NCBI RefSeq assembly: GCF_004361735.1 | Contig: NZ_SNVV01000018.1 | Coordinates: 4,605 to 68,604 of the forward strand | Direction: 5' to 3' | Source of the DNA: Azoarcus indigens | GTDB taxonomy: Bacteria > Pseudomonadota > Gammaproteobacteria > Burkholderiales > Rhodocyclaceae | Length of the DNA stretch: 64,000 nucleotides | The notes under the pieces: model-generated | Told to the model about the DNA's origin: nothing | Database searches by the model: none | Seen by the model: only the letters and a program-made list of their open reading frames with translations | Program-made: the position numbers and the translations under genes | Part shown: positions 26,186-34,145 of the stretch, piece by piece | Layout of the letters: each line of letters begins with the position of its first letter | Numbering within the stretch: position 1 is the first letter of the stretch

Positions 26186-26799
26186 ACAAGCCAGGCGGCC
26201 CACCCTGGCGGGCTGCCTCTTTCGAGGAAGAAGCCCTGTTCACCCCTGCTGAATTCGCCGGAGCGGTCACCAGCGCCGCCGCACAGCTGGACGCCGCCCG
26301 CCGCGCCCTGCAGGCGCTGGCCTGCCCGGCCATCACCACCCTGGAAATCCGCCTGGACGAGCTAGACGGGCACCGCATCGAAGCACTGCTGGCCGGCGTG
26401 CCAACCGGTTATCGCAAGGACGAGCGGGAAGATGACCACGTCTACCTCATCCAGGCAGCCGCGCCCGGCAGCGGGCTCGCCGGGGAGCTGGCGGCGCAGC
26501 TGGCCGAAGCACGCAAGCTGGGCGCCGACTACTCCCGGCTCAACCCGGGCAACCTGCCCACCGATACCCTGTACGTGGGCCGCTCCAAGACGCCGCGGGC
26601 GCGGCTGCGGCAACACCTGGGTGCCGAAGGCCGCGGTGTGTTCTCGCTGCATCTGCAGCGCTGGGCCGGCGGCAGCAGGGCGGCCATCCGCATCTCCCTG
26701 ATGCGTTTCCACCGCCTGGACGATCTGCTGGTGCAGGCGGTGGAAGACGGGCTGTGGGCCTCGCTGCGGCCGGCCTTCGGCCGCAAGGGCGAACGCTGA
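26182..26799 (+). CDS. Protein with C-terminal GIY-YIG-like domain
   Basis: Hypothetical protein of about 205 residues. The N-terminal half (about 15-110) is Ala-rich and helical with no known motif. The C-terminal part contains TDTLYVGRSKTPRARLRQHL (128-147), like the GIY-YIG nuclease core (Y-V-G-R-S, then an Arg helix), and a final EDGLWASLRP that could supply the glutamate. The start is uncertain: no ATG precedes the domain, and the best choice is a TTG overlapping the GFA stop (TTGA). It may equally be expressed only by coupling to that gene. The biological role is unknown. Confidence 0.6.
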   Translation: MNKPGGPPWRAASFEEEALFTPAEFAGAVTSAAAQLDAARRALQALACPAITTLEIRLDELDGHRIEALLAGVPTGYRKDEREDDHVYLIQAAAPGSGLAGELAAQLAEARKLGADYSRLNPGNLPTDTLYVGRSKTPRARLRQHLGAEGRGVFSLHLQRWAGGSRAAIRISLMRFHRLDDLLVQAVEDGLWASLRPAFGRKGER

Positions 26800-26802
26800 G
26801 GC

Positions 26803-27615
26803 TCAGCCGGCGGCCAGAGCCCGCCCCTGCCCGCCGGGCGGGCGACGGCGCATGACCATGCCCGCGAGGCCCAGGGCAAGCGCAAGCAGCGTCAGGCTGG
26901 CAGGCTCCGGCACCGCGGCGACGTCTATCACCGTCAGCGCCCACTGGCCGGGGTTGCCGTAGGCCCAGCCGTAGGCGTAGCCCCAGCCGCCCAGCGTGGA
27001 ACCGCGGTCCGTCCTGTCCTCGCTGCCGTCCACGCCGGGGCGGTCATTGTAGGAGCTGAGGCGGTAGCCTTCGGTCAGCCGCGGATCCCAGATCGCCGAA
27101 TACAGCAGGTCCAGGAACCACGCGGTCGGCAGGCCCGCTGCGTCCACCTGGTAGATGAACACCCCGCCGTCGAAAGCTTCGCGCGGGTAGATGACCTGGT
27201 AGGGATAGTCCGGATAAGTCTCGTAGCGCAGCCATTCGGGCCAGGTTTCCGCCTCGGCGATCTGCTCCGGCGACAGCATGCCCATCACCGGATCGCTCTC
27301 GCGGTAGGTGAACTGGACGTCGCCATCGCCGATGGTGAAGCGCAAGCCGGGCAGCGTGATCAGGTTCTGATCACTCCCGGTCAGCCGGGTGGGAGAGAGG
27401 ATCTCGGCGTAGATGAAATGATCGGCGGTGTAAGGCGGCGCGCTTGCGCCGGGATTTCCCTCCCCGAAAGGGTTTCCCACATAGCTGTAGCGATAGAAGG
27501 GCGCCGCCTGGGCACTGCTCGCCAGCAGGCTCAGCAACAGGGCAAGGACGAATGCGACAAGGCCGGTGGAGCGGCCGCGGCCGGAGTCCGGCGGGCACAG
27601 CGCTGATGGATTCAT
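26803..27615 (-). CDS. PEP-CTERM sorting domain protein
   Basis: Exported protein of 270 residues. A signal peptide ends near AQA/APF, and a Tyr- and Pro-rich extracellular domain of unknown fold follows. The C-terminus ends with VPEP, a hydrophobic helix of about 18 residues and MRRRP, the PEP-CTERM signal recognised by exosortase in Gram-negative bacteria that make exopolysaccharide. A very strong ribosome site, GGAGG, precedes the ATG at 27615, six codons inside the longest frame. No exosortase gene is in the window. The likely destination is the cell surface or outer matrix. Confidence 0.85.
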   Translation of the reverse strand: MNPSALCPPDSGRGRSTGLVAFVLALLLSLLASSAQAAPFYRYSYVGNPFGEGNPGASAPPYTADHFIYAEILSPTRLTGSDQNLITLPGLRFTIGDGDVQFTYRESDPVMGMLSPEQIAEAETWPEWLRYETYPDYPYQVIYPREAFDGGVFIYQVDAAGLPTAWFLDLLYSAIWDPRLTEGYRLSSYNDRPGVDGSEDRTDRGSTLGGWGYAYGWAYGNPGQWALTVIDVAAVPEPASLTLLALALGLAGMVMRRRPPGGQGRALAAG

Positions 27616-27721
27616 GACACCTCCGATACACAACGGTGACGGGCAGAAGCCGTTTCAGCTTAGCGGGCGTGATGACGCAAGCAAGTTTTCATGTATCGGA
27701 ATGGGCAACCCGGCGGCGGGT

Positions 27722-28063
27722 TCAGCCCTGGCGTATGGCCGCCCAGAGCGGACGGCAGGACCAGCGCAGCCAGACCACGGTGAGCCCATCCCGCCAGCGC
27801 CACCAAGCGCTGCGCCGCTGCCTCGCCAGCCGTTGCTCTATCTCCCGCTGCAGCCATTCGCCGTCGAAGGCGGTCCATACCGGCGGCACCGAGGTCTCCA
27901 GGTTGGCATGGCAGACCAGCGCAACCTCGCGGAAGAAGATGCGTTCCACCTCCTCCCAAGGGTAGCTCCCCACCCGGGCGGCAATGCCGGCGAAATCCAC
28001 CTCCTTATCCACGAAGGCATCGGACAGGGCGAGGCGCAGCGCGGCTTTCTGCTCGTCGTTCAT
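27722..28063 (-). CDS. DUF7079-like small protein
   Basis: Protein of 113 residues: NDEQKAALRLALSDAFVDKE, then YPWEEVERIFFREVALVCHA and FDGEWLQREIEQRL. The layout (an ALSD-F-D start, a glutamate-rich middle with an EV segment, and a final W-L-E-I) fits the DUF7079 family of unknown function. The last 30 residues are Trp/Arg-rich. The ATG at 28063 is preferred to an earlier one because the conserved part begins there. It is a single gene on the minus strand. Confidence 0.6.
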   Translation of the reverse strand: MNDEQKAALRLALSDAFVDKEVDFAGIAARVGSYPWEEVERIFFREVALVCHANLETSVPPVWTAFDGEWLQREIEQRLARQRRSAWWRWRDGLTVVWLRWSCRPLWAAIRQG

Positions 28064-28200
28064 CGGTGGAAGTATCGGCCCTGCGGGGCATTGCGGGTGA
28101 AGGAAAGCGCGCACGGGCTGCGGTCCTCGCCGACACACCCGCCTGCGCTGGGCCGAAGGGAAAAACCGCAGCCCTACTCATCCCGGCCTCGTTTGACCCC

Positions 28201-28240
28201 ATTCCGCCCTATTCCGCCCCATTCCGCCCTATTCCGCCCC
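28201..28240 (+). repeat. Tandem decamer repeat
   Basis: Four consecutive copies of ATTCCGCCCY, alternating T and C at the last position, giving a 20-base higher unit. They lie in the gap between the DUF7079-like gene and the methyltransferase gene. Confidence 0.9.
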
Positions 28241-28285
28241 CATTGGCGCTAGGCTGCGCCTTCCCCATCACGAACCGCCGTGCCA

Positions 28286-28918
28286 ATGGAACAGCCTCCC
28301 GCCGACAACAGCCCACTCGCCGCCAACATCATCGGCCTCTACATCCGCCATGCGACGCACTGGGACAGCCGCCGCGCCGCCGCGCTGCACATGGAACTGG
28401 GCTGGTTGCAGCGCTTCACCGCCCTGCTGCCGCCGAACGCCAGCGTGCTGGACATCGGCTGCGGCACCGGCCAACCCATCGCCCGCTGGCTCCTTGAGCA
28501 GGGCCATGCCGTCACCGGCGTGGACAGCTCGCCCGCGATGCTGGGCTACTGCCGCAGCCGCCTGCCGCAAGGCGAGTGGCTGGCCGGCGACATGCGCCGG
28601 CTGGCGCTGGAGCGCCGCTTCCACGGCCTCATCGCCTGGGACAGCTTCTTCCACCTCACCGCCGACGACCAGCGCGCCATGTTCCCCCGCTTCCGCGCCC
28701 ACGCCCTGCCCGGCGCCGCGCTGCTGTTCACCAGCGGCCCCGGCGCCGGCGAGGCGATAGGCGAGTTCGAGGGCGAGCCGCTCTACCACGCCAGCCTGGC
28801 GCCGGAGGAGTACCGCACGCTGCTGGCGGAAAACGGCTTCACCGTACTCGCCCACCGCAGCGAAGACCCGGACTGCGGCCAGCACACGGTGTGGCTGGCG
28901 CAGCAGGCGGACGCCTGA
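28286..28918 (+). CDS. Class I SAM-dependent methyltransferase
   Basis: Cytoplasmic enzyme of 210 residues. The SAM-binding motif I is VLDIGCGTGQPIARWLLEQG, followed by VTGVDSSPAMLGYCRSRLP (motif II with the acidic residue) and LIAWDSFFHLTADDQ. The ending DPDCGQHTVWLAQQ is found in a group of small uncharacterised methyltransferases. A GTG six bases upstream is possible; the ATG at 28286 is chosen. The substrate is unknown, and the neighbours give no hint. Confidence 0.85.
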   Translation: MEQPPADNSPLAANIIGLYIRHATHWDSRRAAALHMELGWLQRFTALLPPNASVLDIGCGTGQPIARWLLEQGHAVTGVDSSPAMLGYCRSRLPQGEWLAGDMRRLALERRFHGLIAWDSFFHLTADDQRAMFPRFRAHALPGAALLFTSGPGAGEAIGEFEGEPLYHASLAPEEYRTLLAENGFTVLAHRSEDPDCGQHTVWLAQQADA

Positions 28919-29267
28919 GCGGAGAAGCCATCCAGCCGGCAAGCGGATGAGAGATTCCGTTCGCCTCCAACCCGTCCCAGGCTCGTACTGACTCCGTCCT
29001 GAACCAGCCGGAGAACTCGGCCCGAACGGCTGGGCGCCTTCAACGGCCGGCTTCGCTCCCGGCTTGGCGGCAAACAGGGCGAAACCGGCCGTGGCACCGG
29101 CCAGTGCCCGGCCACGAACCCGCCAATGCCGCCTCCAGCCCCCACGCTCCCGCGGCCAAAGCACCCTCCCCGCCACTCTTTACACTTTCTTGATCCCCGC
29201 ACCACCCGGCTTTTCAGCATCTTGATGCGGCTCCTCCTAGGCTCTGGGCATCACCGGAGGATTCGTC
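28919..29267. other. Intergenic region upstream of the kdp operon
   Basis: About 350 bases without a gene between the methyltransferase stop and the first small kdp frame. The last 100 bases contain T-rich elements likely to form the kdp promoter. Confidence 0.5.
29179..29194 (+). promoter_or_regulatory. Candidate KdpE binding site
   Basis: TTTACACTTTCTTGAT lies 74 bases before the first small kdp frame. It resembles the T-rich KdpE box known upstream of kdpFABC, and kdpE itself is encoded in this operon. The match is by eye only. Confidence 0.35.
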
Positions 29268-29363
29268 ATGGACCTGCTTTTCCTCGCGCTCACCGCGCTC
29301 TGCTTCGCCACCGTCGCCGGCCTCGCCCACGGCTGTGCCGCCCTCGCCCGGAGGCGCGGATGA
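29268..29363 (+). CDS. Small membrane protein at the head of the kdp operon
   Basis: Peptide of 31 residues: [20 protein letters not shown], then [11 protein letters not shown]. It is a single hydrophobic helix followed by a basic tail, so the C-terminus should be cytoplasmic. GGAGG precedes the ATG at good spacing. The stop overlaps the kdpF ATG (ATGA), which ties it to the operon. Similar tiny frames are found before kdpF in other proteobacteria; the function is unknown, and a role in assembly of the KdpFABC complex is a guess. Confidence 0.6.
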   Translation: MDLLFLALTALCFATVAGLAHGCAALARRRG

Positions 29364-29452
29364 ACGGCCTTTATCTGCTCGCCGGGCTGGTGGCCGCGGG
29401 CCTGCTCGTCTATCTGCTCGCCGCCCTGCTGTTCCCGGAGGACTTCTCGTGA
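29360..29452 (+). CDS. kdpF: K+-transporting ATPase subunit KdpF
   Basis: Peptide of 30 residues, [20 protein letters not shown] followed by [10 protein letters not shown], matching KdpF in length, single helix and the typical ending with a Pro-Glu-x-Phe motif. KdpF stabilises the KdpABC complex in the inner membrane. It overlaps the previous small frame by four bases, and its stop overlaps the GTG start of kdpA (GTGA). Confidence 0.9.
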   Translation: MNGLYLLAGLVAAGLLVYLLAALLFPEDFS

Positions 29453-31221
29453 ACGCCCAGGCCTGGATGCTGCTCTGCGCCTTTCTCGCCGTTCTGCTGC
29501 TGCTCGCCGTGCCCACCGCCGCCTGGCTGGCGCGGGTGATGGAAGGCCGCTTCGCCCTGGGCGCGCGCATCGAAGCGCCGCTTTACCGCCTGGCCGGCGT
29601 GCGCCCGCAGGAGGACATGGGCTGGCTGCGCTACGCCCTCGCCCTGCTGCTGTTCAACCTGCTGGGCACGCTGGCGGTGTATGCACTGCAGCGGCTGCAG
29701 GCCGTGCTGCCCTTCAACCCGGAAGGTATGGGCGCCATCGCCGCCGACTCCGCCTTCAACACCGCCATCAGCTTCGCCAGCAACACCAACTGGCAGGGCT
29801 ACGCCGGCGAGACCAGCATGAGCTACCTCACCCAGATGCTGGCGCTGACGGTGCAGAACTTCCTCTCCGCCGCCACCGGCATCGCGGTGGCGACAGCGCT
29901 GATCCGCGGCTTCGCCCGCGGCAGCAGCGCCGGCATCGGCAACGCCTGGGCGGACCTCACCCGCGTCACCCTGTGGGTGCTACTGCCGGCCTCGGCGCTG
30001 CTGGCGCTGTTCTTCGTCAGCCAGGGCGTGATCCAGAACCTGGCGCCCTACCAGCAGGTGGAAACGCTGGAAGCGCTGCAGTACGAGGCGCCGCGCACCG
30101 GGCCGGACGGCGCACCGCTGCTGGACGCCGACGGCAAACCCGACATGCAGCCGCAGCAGAGCCGCAGCCAGACGCTGGCGATGGGCCCGGTGGCCTCGCA
30201 GGAAGCGATCAAGGTGCTGGGCACCAACGGCGGCGGCTTCTTCAACGCCAACTCCGCCCATCCCTACGAGAACCCGAACGCGCTGAGCAACTTCGCGCAG
30301 ATGGTCGCCATCTTCCTCATCCCGGCGGCGCTCTGCCTGGTGTTCGGCCGGCTGGTGGGCGACCCGCGCCAGGGCTGGACGCTGCTGGCGGCGATGACCC
30401 TGCTGTTCGTGCTGGCGGTGATCGCCCTCACCCACTACGAGGCGCTGGGCAACCCGCGCCTGGCCGCGCTGGGGGTGGCGGACGGCGGCAACCTGGAGGG
30501 CAAGGAGCTGCGCTTCGGCATCGCCGCCTCCAGCCTGTTCGCGGTCATCACCACCGCCGCCTCCTGCGGCGCGGTGATTGCGATGCACGATGCCCTCACC
30601 CCGCTGGGCGGCGCGGTGCCGCTGGCGCTGATGCAGCTGGGCGAAGTGGTGTTCGGCGGCGTGGGCAGCGGCCTCTACGGCATGCTGGTGTTCGCGCTGC
30701 TGGCGGTGTTCATCGCCGGGCTGATGATAGGCCGCACGCCGGAATACCTCGGCAAGAAGATCGAGGCCTACGAGATGAAGATGGTGGCCATCGCCATCCT
30801 GGTGACGCCGCTGCTGGTGCTGGGCGGCACCGCGCTGGCGGTGATGGCGGACGCCGGCCGCGCCGGCATCGCCAACCCCAGCGCCCACGGCTTCAGCGAA
30901 ATTCTCTACGCCCTCAGCTCTGCCGCCAACAACAACGGCAGCGCCTTCGCCGGCCTCTCCGCCAACACCCCCTTCTACAACGCCCTGCTCGGCGTGGCGA
31001 TGTGCCTGGGCCGCTACGCGGTGATGGTGCCGGTGCTGGCCATCGCCGGCAGCCTGGCGGCGAAGAAGCGGCTGGCCGCCGGCGCCGGCACCCTGCCCAC
31101 CCACGGCCCGCTGTTCGTGACGCTGCTGGCCGGCACCGTGCTGCTGGTCGGCCTGCTCAACTACCTGCCCGCGCTGGCGCTGGGACCGGTGGTGGAGCAT
31201 CTGGCGCTGTTTGGCCACTGA
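29449..31221 (+). CDS. kdpA: K+-transporting ATPase channel subunit KdpA
   Basis: Potassium-translocating subunit of 590 residues with about ten hydrophobic segments and the four degenerate selectivity-filter repeats. Recognisable stretches are [58 protein letters not shown] and [19 protein letters not shown]. The start is a GTG overlapping the kdpF stop; the upstream open frame is only an extension through kdpF. KdpA forms a high-affinity K+ pump with KdpB, KdpC and KdpF. All conserved blocks are present, so it should be functional. Confidence 0.97.
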   Translation: MNAQAWMLLCAFLAVLLLLAVPTAAWLARVMEGRFALGARIEAPLYRLAGVRPQEDMGWLRYALALLLFNLLGTLAVYALQRLQAVLPFNPEGMGAIAADSAFNTAISFASNTNWQGYAGETSMSYLTQMLALTVQNFLSAATGIAVATALIRGFARGSSAGIGNAWADLTRVTLWVLLPASALLALFFVSQGVIQNLAPYQQVETLEALQYEAPRTGPDGAPLLDADGKPDMQPQQSRSQTLAMGPVASQEAIKVLGTNGGGFFNANSAHPYENPNALSNFAQMVAIFLIPAALCLVFGRLVGDPRQGWTLLAAMTLLFVLAVIALTHYEALGNPRLAALGVADGGNLEGKELRFGIAASSLFAVITTAASCGAVIAMHDALTPLGGAVPLALMQLGEVVFGGVGSGLYGMLVFALLAVFIAGLMIGRTPEYLGKKIEAYEMKMVAIAILVTPLLVLGGTALAVMADAGRAGIANPSAHGFSEILYALSSAANNNGSAFAGLSANTPFYNALLGVAMCLGRYAVMVPVLAIAGSLAAKKRLAAGAGTLPTHGPLFVTLLAGTVLLVGLLNYLPALALGPVVEHLALFGH

Positions 31222-31327
31222 ACCTCCGGACGCCCGGCCCCAGCCGGGCCGGCGACACCACTGCCTTTGCCCTTCCCTGCCCCGGCCCGCTCCGGCGCGC
31301 CGCCCCAACGCGGAAGCGAGACCTCAC

Positions 31328-33406
31328 ATGACACGCAAGACCTTCACCCTGTTCGACCCGGCCCTGGCCGGCCCCGCCGCCGTCGAGGCGCTGCGCAAGC
31401 TGCATCCGCGCGTGCAGTGGCGCAATCCGGTGATGCTGGTCGTCTATGCCGGCGCCGCCTTCACCACGCTGCTGTGGCTGCAGGCCCTGGGCGGCAACGG
31501 CGAGGCCTCCGCCGGCTTCATCCTGGCGGTGGCGCTGTGGCTGTGGTTCACCCTGCTGTTCGCCAACTTCGCCGAGGCCCTGGCCGAAGGCCGCAGCAAG
31601 GCGCAGGCGGCCTCGCTGCGGGCGCTGAAGCAGGAGAGCTGGGCCTGCCGGGTGCGCGACGCGGAGGCCCGCGGCGAGGGCGAGCGCATCGCCGCCAACG
31701 CGCTGCGCCGCGGCGACCTGGTACGGGTGGAAGCCGGCGACGACAGCCAGGGCCTGATCCCGGCCGACGGCGAGGTCATCGCCGGCGTGGCCTCGGTGGA
31801 TGAATCCGCCATCACCGGCGAATCCGCGCCGGTGATCCGCGAGGCAGGCGGCGATTTCAGCGCCGTCACCGGCGGCACCCGGGTGCTGTCGGACTGGATC
31901 GTGCTGCGCGTCACCGCCAATCCCGGGGAAACCTTCGTCGACCGCATGATCGCCATGGTGGAAGGCGCCCGCCGGCAGAAGACGCCGAACGAGATCGCGC
32001 TCTCCACCCTGCTGGTGGCGCTCACCCTGGTGTTCCTGGTCGTCACCGCCAGCCTGCTGCCCTTCTCCCTGTTCAGCGTGGCGGCCGCCGGCGCCGGCCA
32101 GCCGGTGACGCTCACCGTGCTGGTGGCGCTGCTGGTCTGCCTCATCCCCACCACCATCGCCGGCCTGCTGTCGGCGGTGGGCGTGGCCGGCATGAGCCGC
32201 ATGATGCAGGCCAACGTCATCGCCACCTCCGGCCGCGCGGTTGAAGCCGCCGGCGATGTGGACGTGCTGCTGCTGGACAAGACCGGCACCATCACCCTGG
32301 GCAACCGCCAGGCTGCAGCCTTCCTGCCGGCGCCGGGCATCTCCGAGCGCGAACTGGCCGACGCCGCCCAGCTCGCCTCGCTGGCGGACGAAACGCCGGA
32401 GGGCCGCAGCATCGTGGTGCTGGCCAAGCAGCGCTTCGCCCTGCGCGAGCGCGACATCGCCGCGCTGGGCGCCAGCTTCGTCCACTTCTCGGCGCAGACG
32501 CGGATGAGCGGGGTGGACATGGGCGCGCGCCAGCTGCGCAAGGGCGCGGCGGAAGCCATACGCCGGCATGTGGAAGCCCAGGCCGGCCATTTCCCGCCGG
32601 CGGTGCAGGCCACGGTGGACGAAGTCTCCCGCCGCGGCAGCACGCCGCTGGTGGTGGCCGACGGCGGCCGGGTGCTGGGCGCCATCGAACTGAAGGACGT
32701 GGTCAAGGGCGGCATCAAGGAGCGCTTCGCCGAGCTGCGCCGCATGGGCATAGAAACGGTGATGGTGACCGGCGACAACCGCCTCACCGCCGCCGCCATC
32801 GCCGCCGAAGCCGGGGTGGACGACTTCCTCGCCGAGGCCACGCCGGAAGACAAGCTGCGCCTCATCCGCCGCTACCAGGACGCCGGCCGCCTGGTGGCGA
32901 TGACAGGCGACGGCACCAACGACGCCCCGGCGCTGGCCCAGGCCGACGTCGCGGTGGCGATGAACACCGGCACCCAGGCGGCCAAGGAGGCCGGCAACAT
33001 GGTGGACCTGGACAGCAACCCGACCAAGCTGATCGAAGTGGTGGAGACCGGCAAGCAGATGCTGATGACGCGCGGCTCGCTCACCACCTTCTCCATCGCC
33101 AACGACATCGCCAAGTTCTTCGCCATCATCCCGGCCGCCTTCGTCGGCACCTATCCGCAGTTGGCCACGCTCAACCTGATGGGGCTGACCAGCCCCGGCT
33201 CGGCCATCCTGTCGGCGGTCATCTTCAACGCCCTCATCATCGTCGCCCTGATTCCGCTCGCCCTGCGGGGCGTGCGCTACCGGCCGGTGGGCGCCGCCGC
33301 GCTGCTGCGGCGCAATCTGCTGGTGTATGGCGCTGGCGGGCTGGTGGCGCCCTTCGCCGGCATCAAGCTGATCGACCTCGGGCTGGCAGCGGCCGGCTGG
33401 GCCTGA
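31328..33406 (+). CDS. kdpB: K+-transporting P-type ATPase subunit KdpB
   Basis: Catalytic subunit of 692 residues. It has the dephosphorylation motif TGES (163-166), the phosphorylation motif DKTGTIT with Asp317, and [10 protein letters not shown] and [20 protein letters not shown] in the nucleotide-binding and hinge regions. Membrane segments lie near 35-75, 225-270 and at the C-terminus. The ATG at 31328 is chosen because it begins the conserved N-terminus ([15 protein letters not shown]); the frame is open upstream. It lies about 100 bases after kdpA and is part of the same operon. Confidence 0.97.
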   Translation: MTRKTFTLFDPALAGPAAVEALRKLHPRVQWRNPVMLVVYAGAAFTTLLWLQALGGNGEASAGFILAVALWLWFTLLFANFAEALAEGRSKAQAASLRALKQESWACRVRDAEARGEGERIAANALRRGDLVRVEAGDDSQGLIPADGEVIAGVASVDESAITGESAPVIREAGGDFSAVTGGTRVLSDWIVLRVTANPGETFVDRMIAMVEGARRQKTPNEIALSTLLVALTLVFLVVTASLLPFSLFSVAAAGAGQPVTLTVLVALLVCLIPTTIAGLLSAVGVAGMSRMMQANVIATSGRAVEAAGDVDVLLLDKTGTITLGNRQAAAFLPAPGISERELADAAQLASLADETPEGRSIVVLAKQRFALRERDIAALGASFVHFSAQTRMSGVDMGARQLRKGAAEAIRRHVEAQAGHFPPAVQATVDEVSRRGSTPLVVADGGRVLGAIELKDVVKGGIKERFAELRRMGIETVMVTGDNRLTAAAIAAEAGVDDFLAEATPEDKLRLIRRYQDAGRLVAMTGDGTNDAPALAQADVAVAMNTGTQAAKEAGNMVDLDSNPTKLIEVVETGKQMLMTRGSLTTFSIANDIAKFFAIIPAAFVGTYPQLATLNLMGLTSPGSAILSAVIFNALIIVALIPLALRGVRYRPVGAAALLRRNLLVYGAGGLVAPFAGIKLIDLGLAAAGWA

Positions 33407-33482
33407 GCCAAGGCGGGCCCAGGCCGCTCGCCCCGTATCGAAACCGCCTTCCTCCCCTCGCCGGATCCCACGGAGTCACCCC

Positions 33483-34094
33483 ATGTCCACCCTGCCCCAC
33501 CGCTCCCTGCTGCGCCCCGCCCTCGTGCTCTTCCTCGCCCTCTCGCTGCTCACCGGCCTCGCCTATCCGCTGCTCATCACCGCGCTGGCGCAGGCGCTGT
33601 TCCCCGCCCAGGCCGCCGGCAGCCTGCTGCTGCGCGAGGGCAAGCCGGTGGGGTCGGCGCTGATCGGCCAGTCCTTCAGCGGGCCGGAATATTTCTGGAG
33701 CCGGCCCTCCGCCACCGCGCCCCTGCCCTACAACGCCGCCGCCTCCGGCGGCGCCAACCAGGGGCCGACCAATCCGGCGCTGCTGCGGGCAGTGGAGGCG
33801 CGCGTCGCCGCCCTGCGCGCCGCCCACCCGGAACAGCCGGGGCCGGTGCCGGCGGACCTGGCCACCACTTCCGCCAGCGGCCTGGACCCGCACATCAGCC
33901 TGGCCGCCGCCGGCTACCAGCTGGAACGGGTGGCGCGGGCGCGCGGCCTGCCGCCGCAGGCACTGCGCAGCCTGCTGGCGGAACACGCCGAGCAGCCGCT
34001 GTCCGGCTTCCTCGGCGAAGCCCAGGTGAATGTGCTGCAGCTGAACCTGGCGCTGGACGAGCTGGCTGCGGGCAAGCGCGCCGCGCGGAACTGA
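33483..34094 (+). CDS. kdpC: K+-transporting ATPase subunit KdpC
   Basis: Subunit of 203 residues with one N-terminal membrane helix (about 12-35) and a periplasmic domain. Family landmarks are GSALIGQSFSGPEYFWSRPS, NAAASGGANQGPTNPAL and SGLDPHISLAAAGYQ. KdpC is needed for assembly and cooperative ATP use by KdpB. GGAGT precedes the ATG. Length and order after kdpB are canonical. Confidence 0.96.
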   Translation: MSTLPHRSLLRPALVLFLALSLLTGLAYPLLITALAQALFPAQAAGSLLLREGKPVGSALIGQSFSGPEYFWSRPSATAPLPYNAAASGGANQGPTNPALLRAVEARVAALRAAHPEQPGPVPADLATTSASGLDPHISLAAAGYQLERVARARGLPPQALRSLLAEHAEQPLSGFLGEAQVNVLQLNLALDELAAGKRAARN

Positions 34095-34145
34095 TGCCGC
34101 CAATGCAATCCCCGCCACAATCGCCCCGGCGTAGGATGACCGCAA

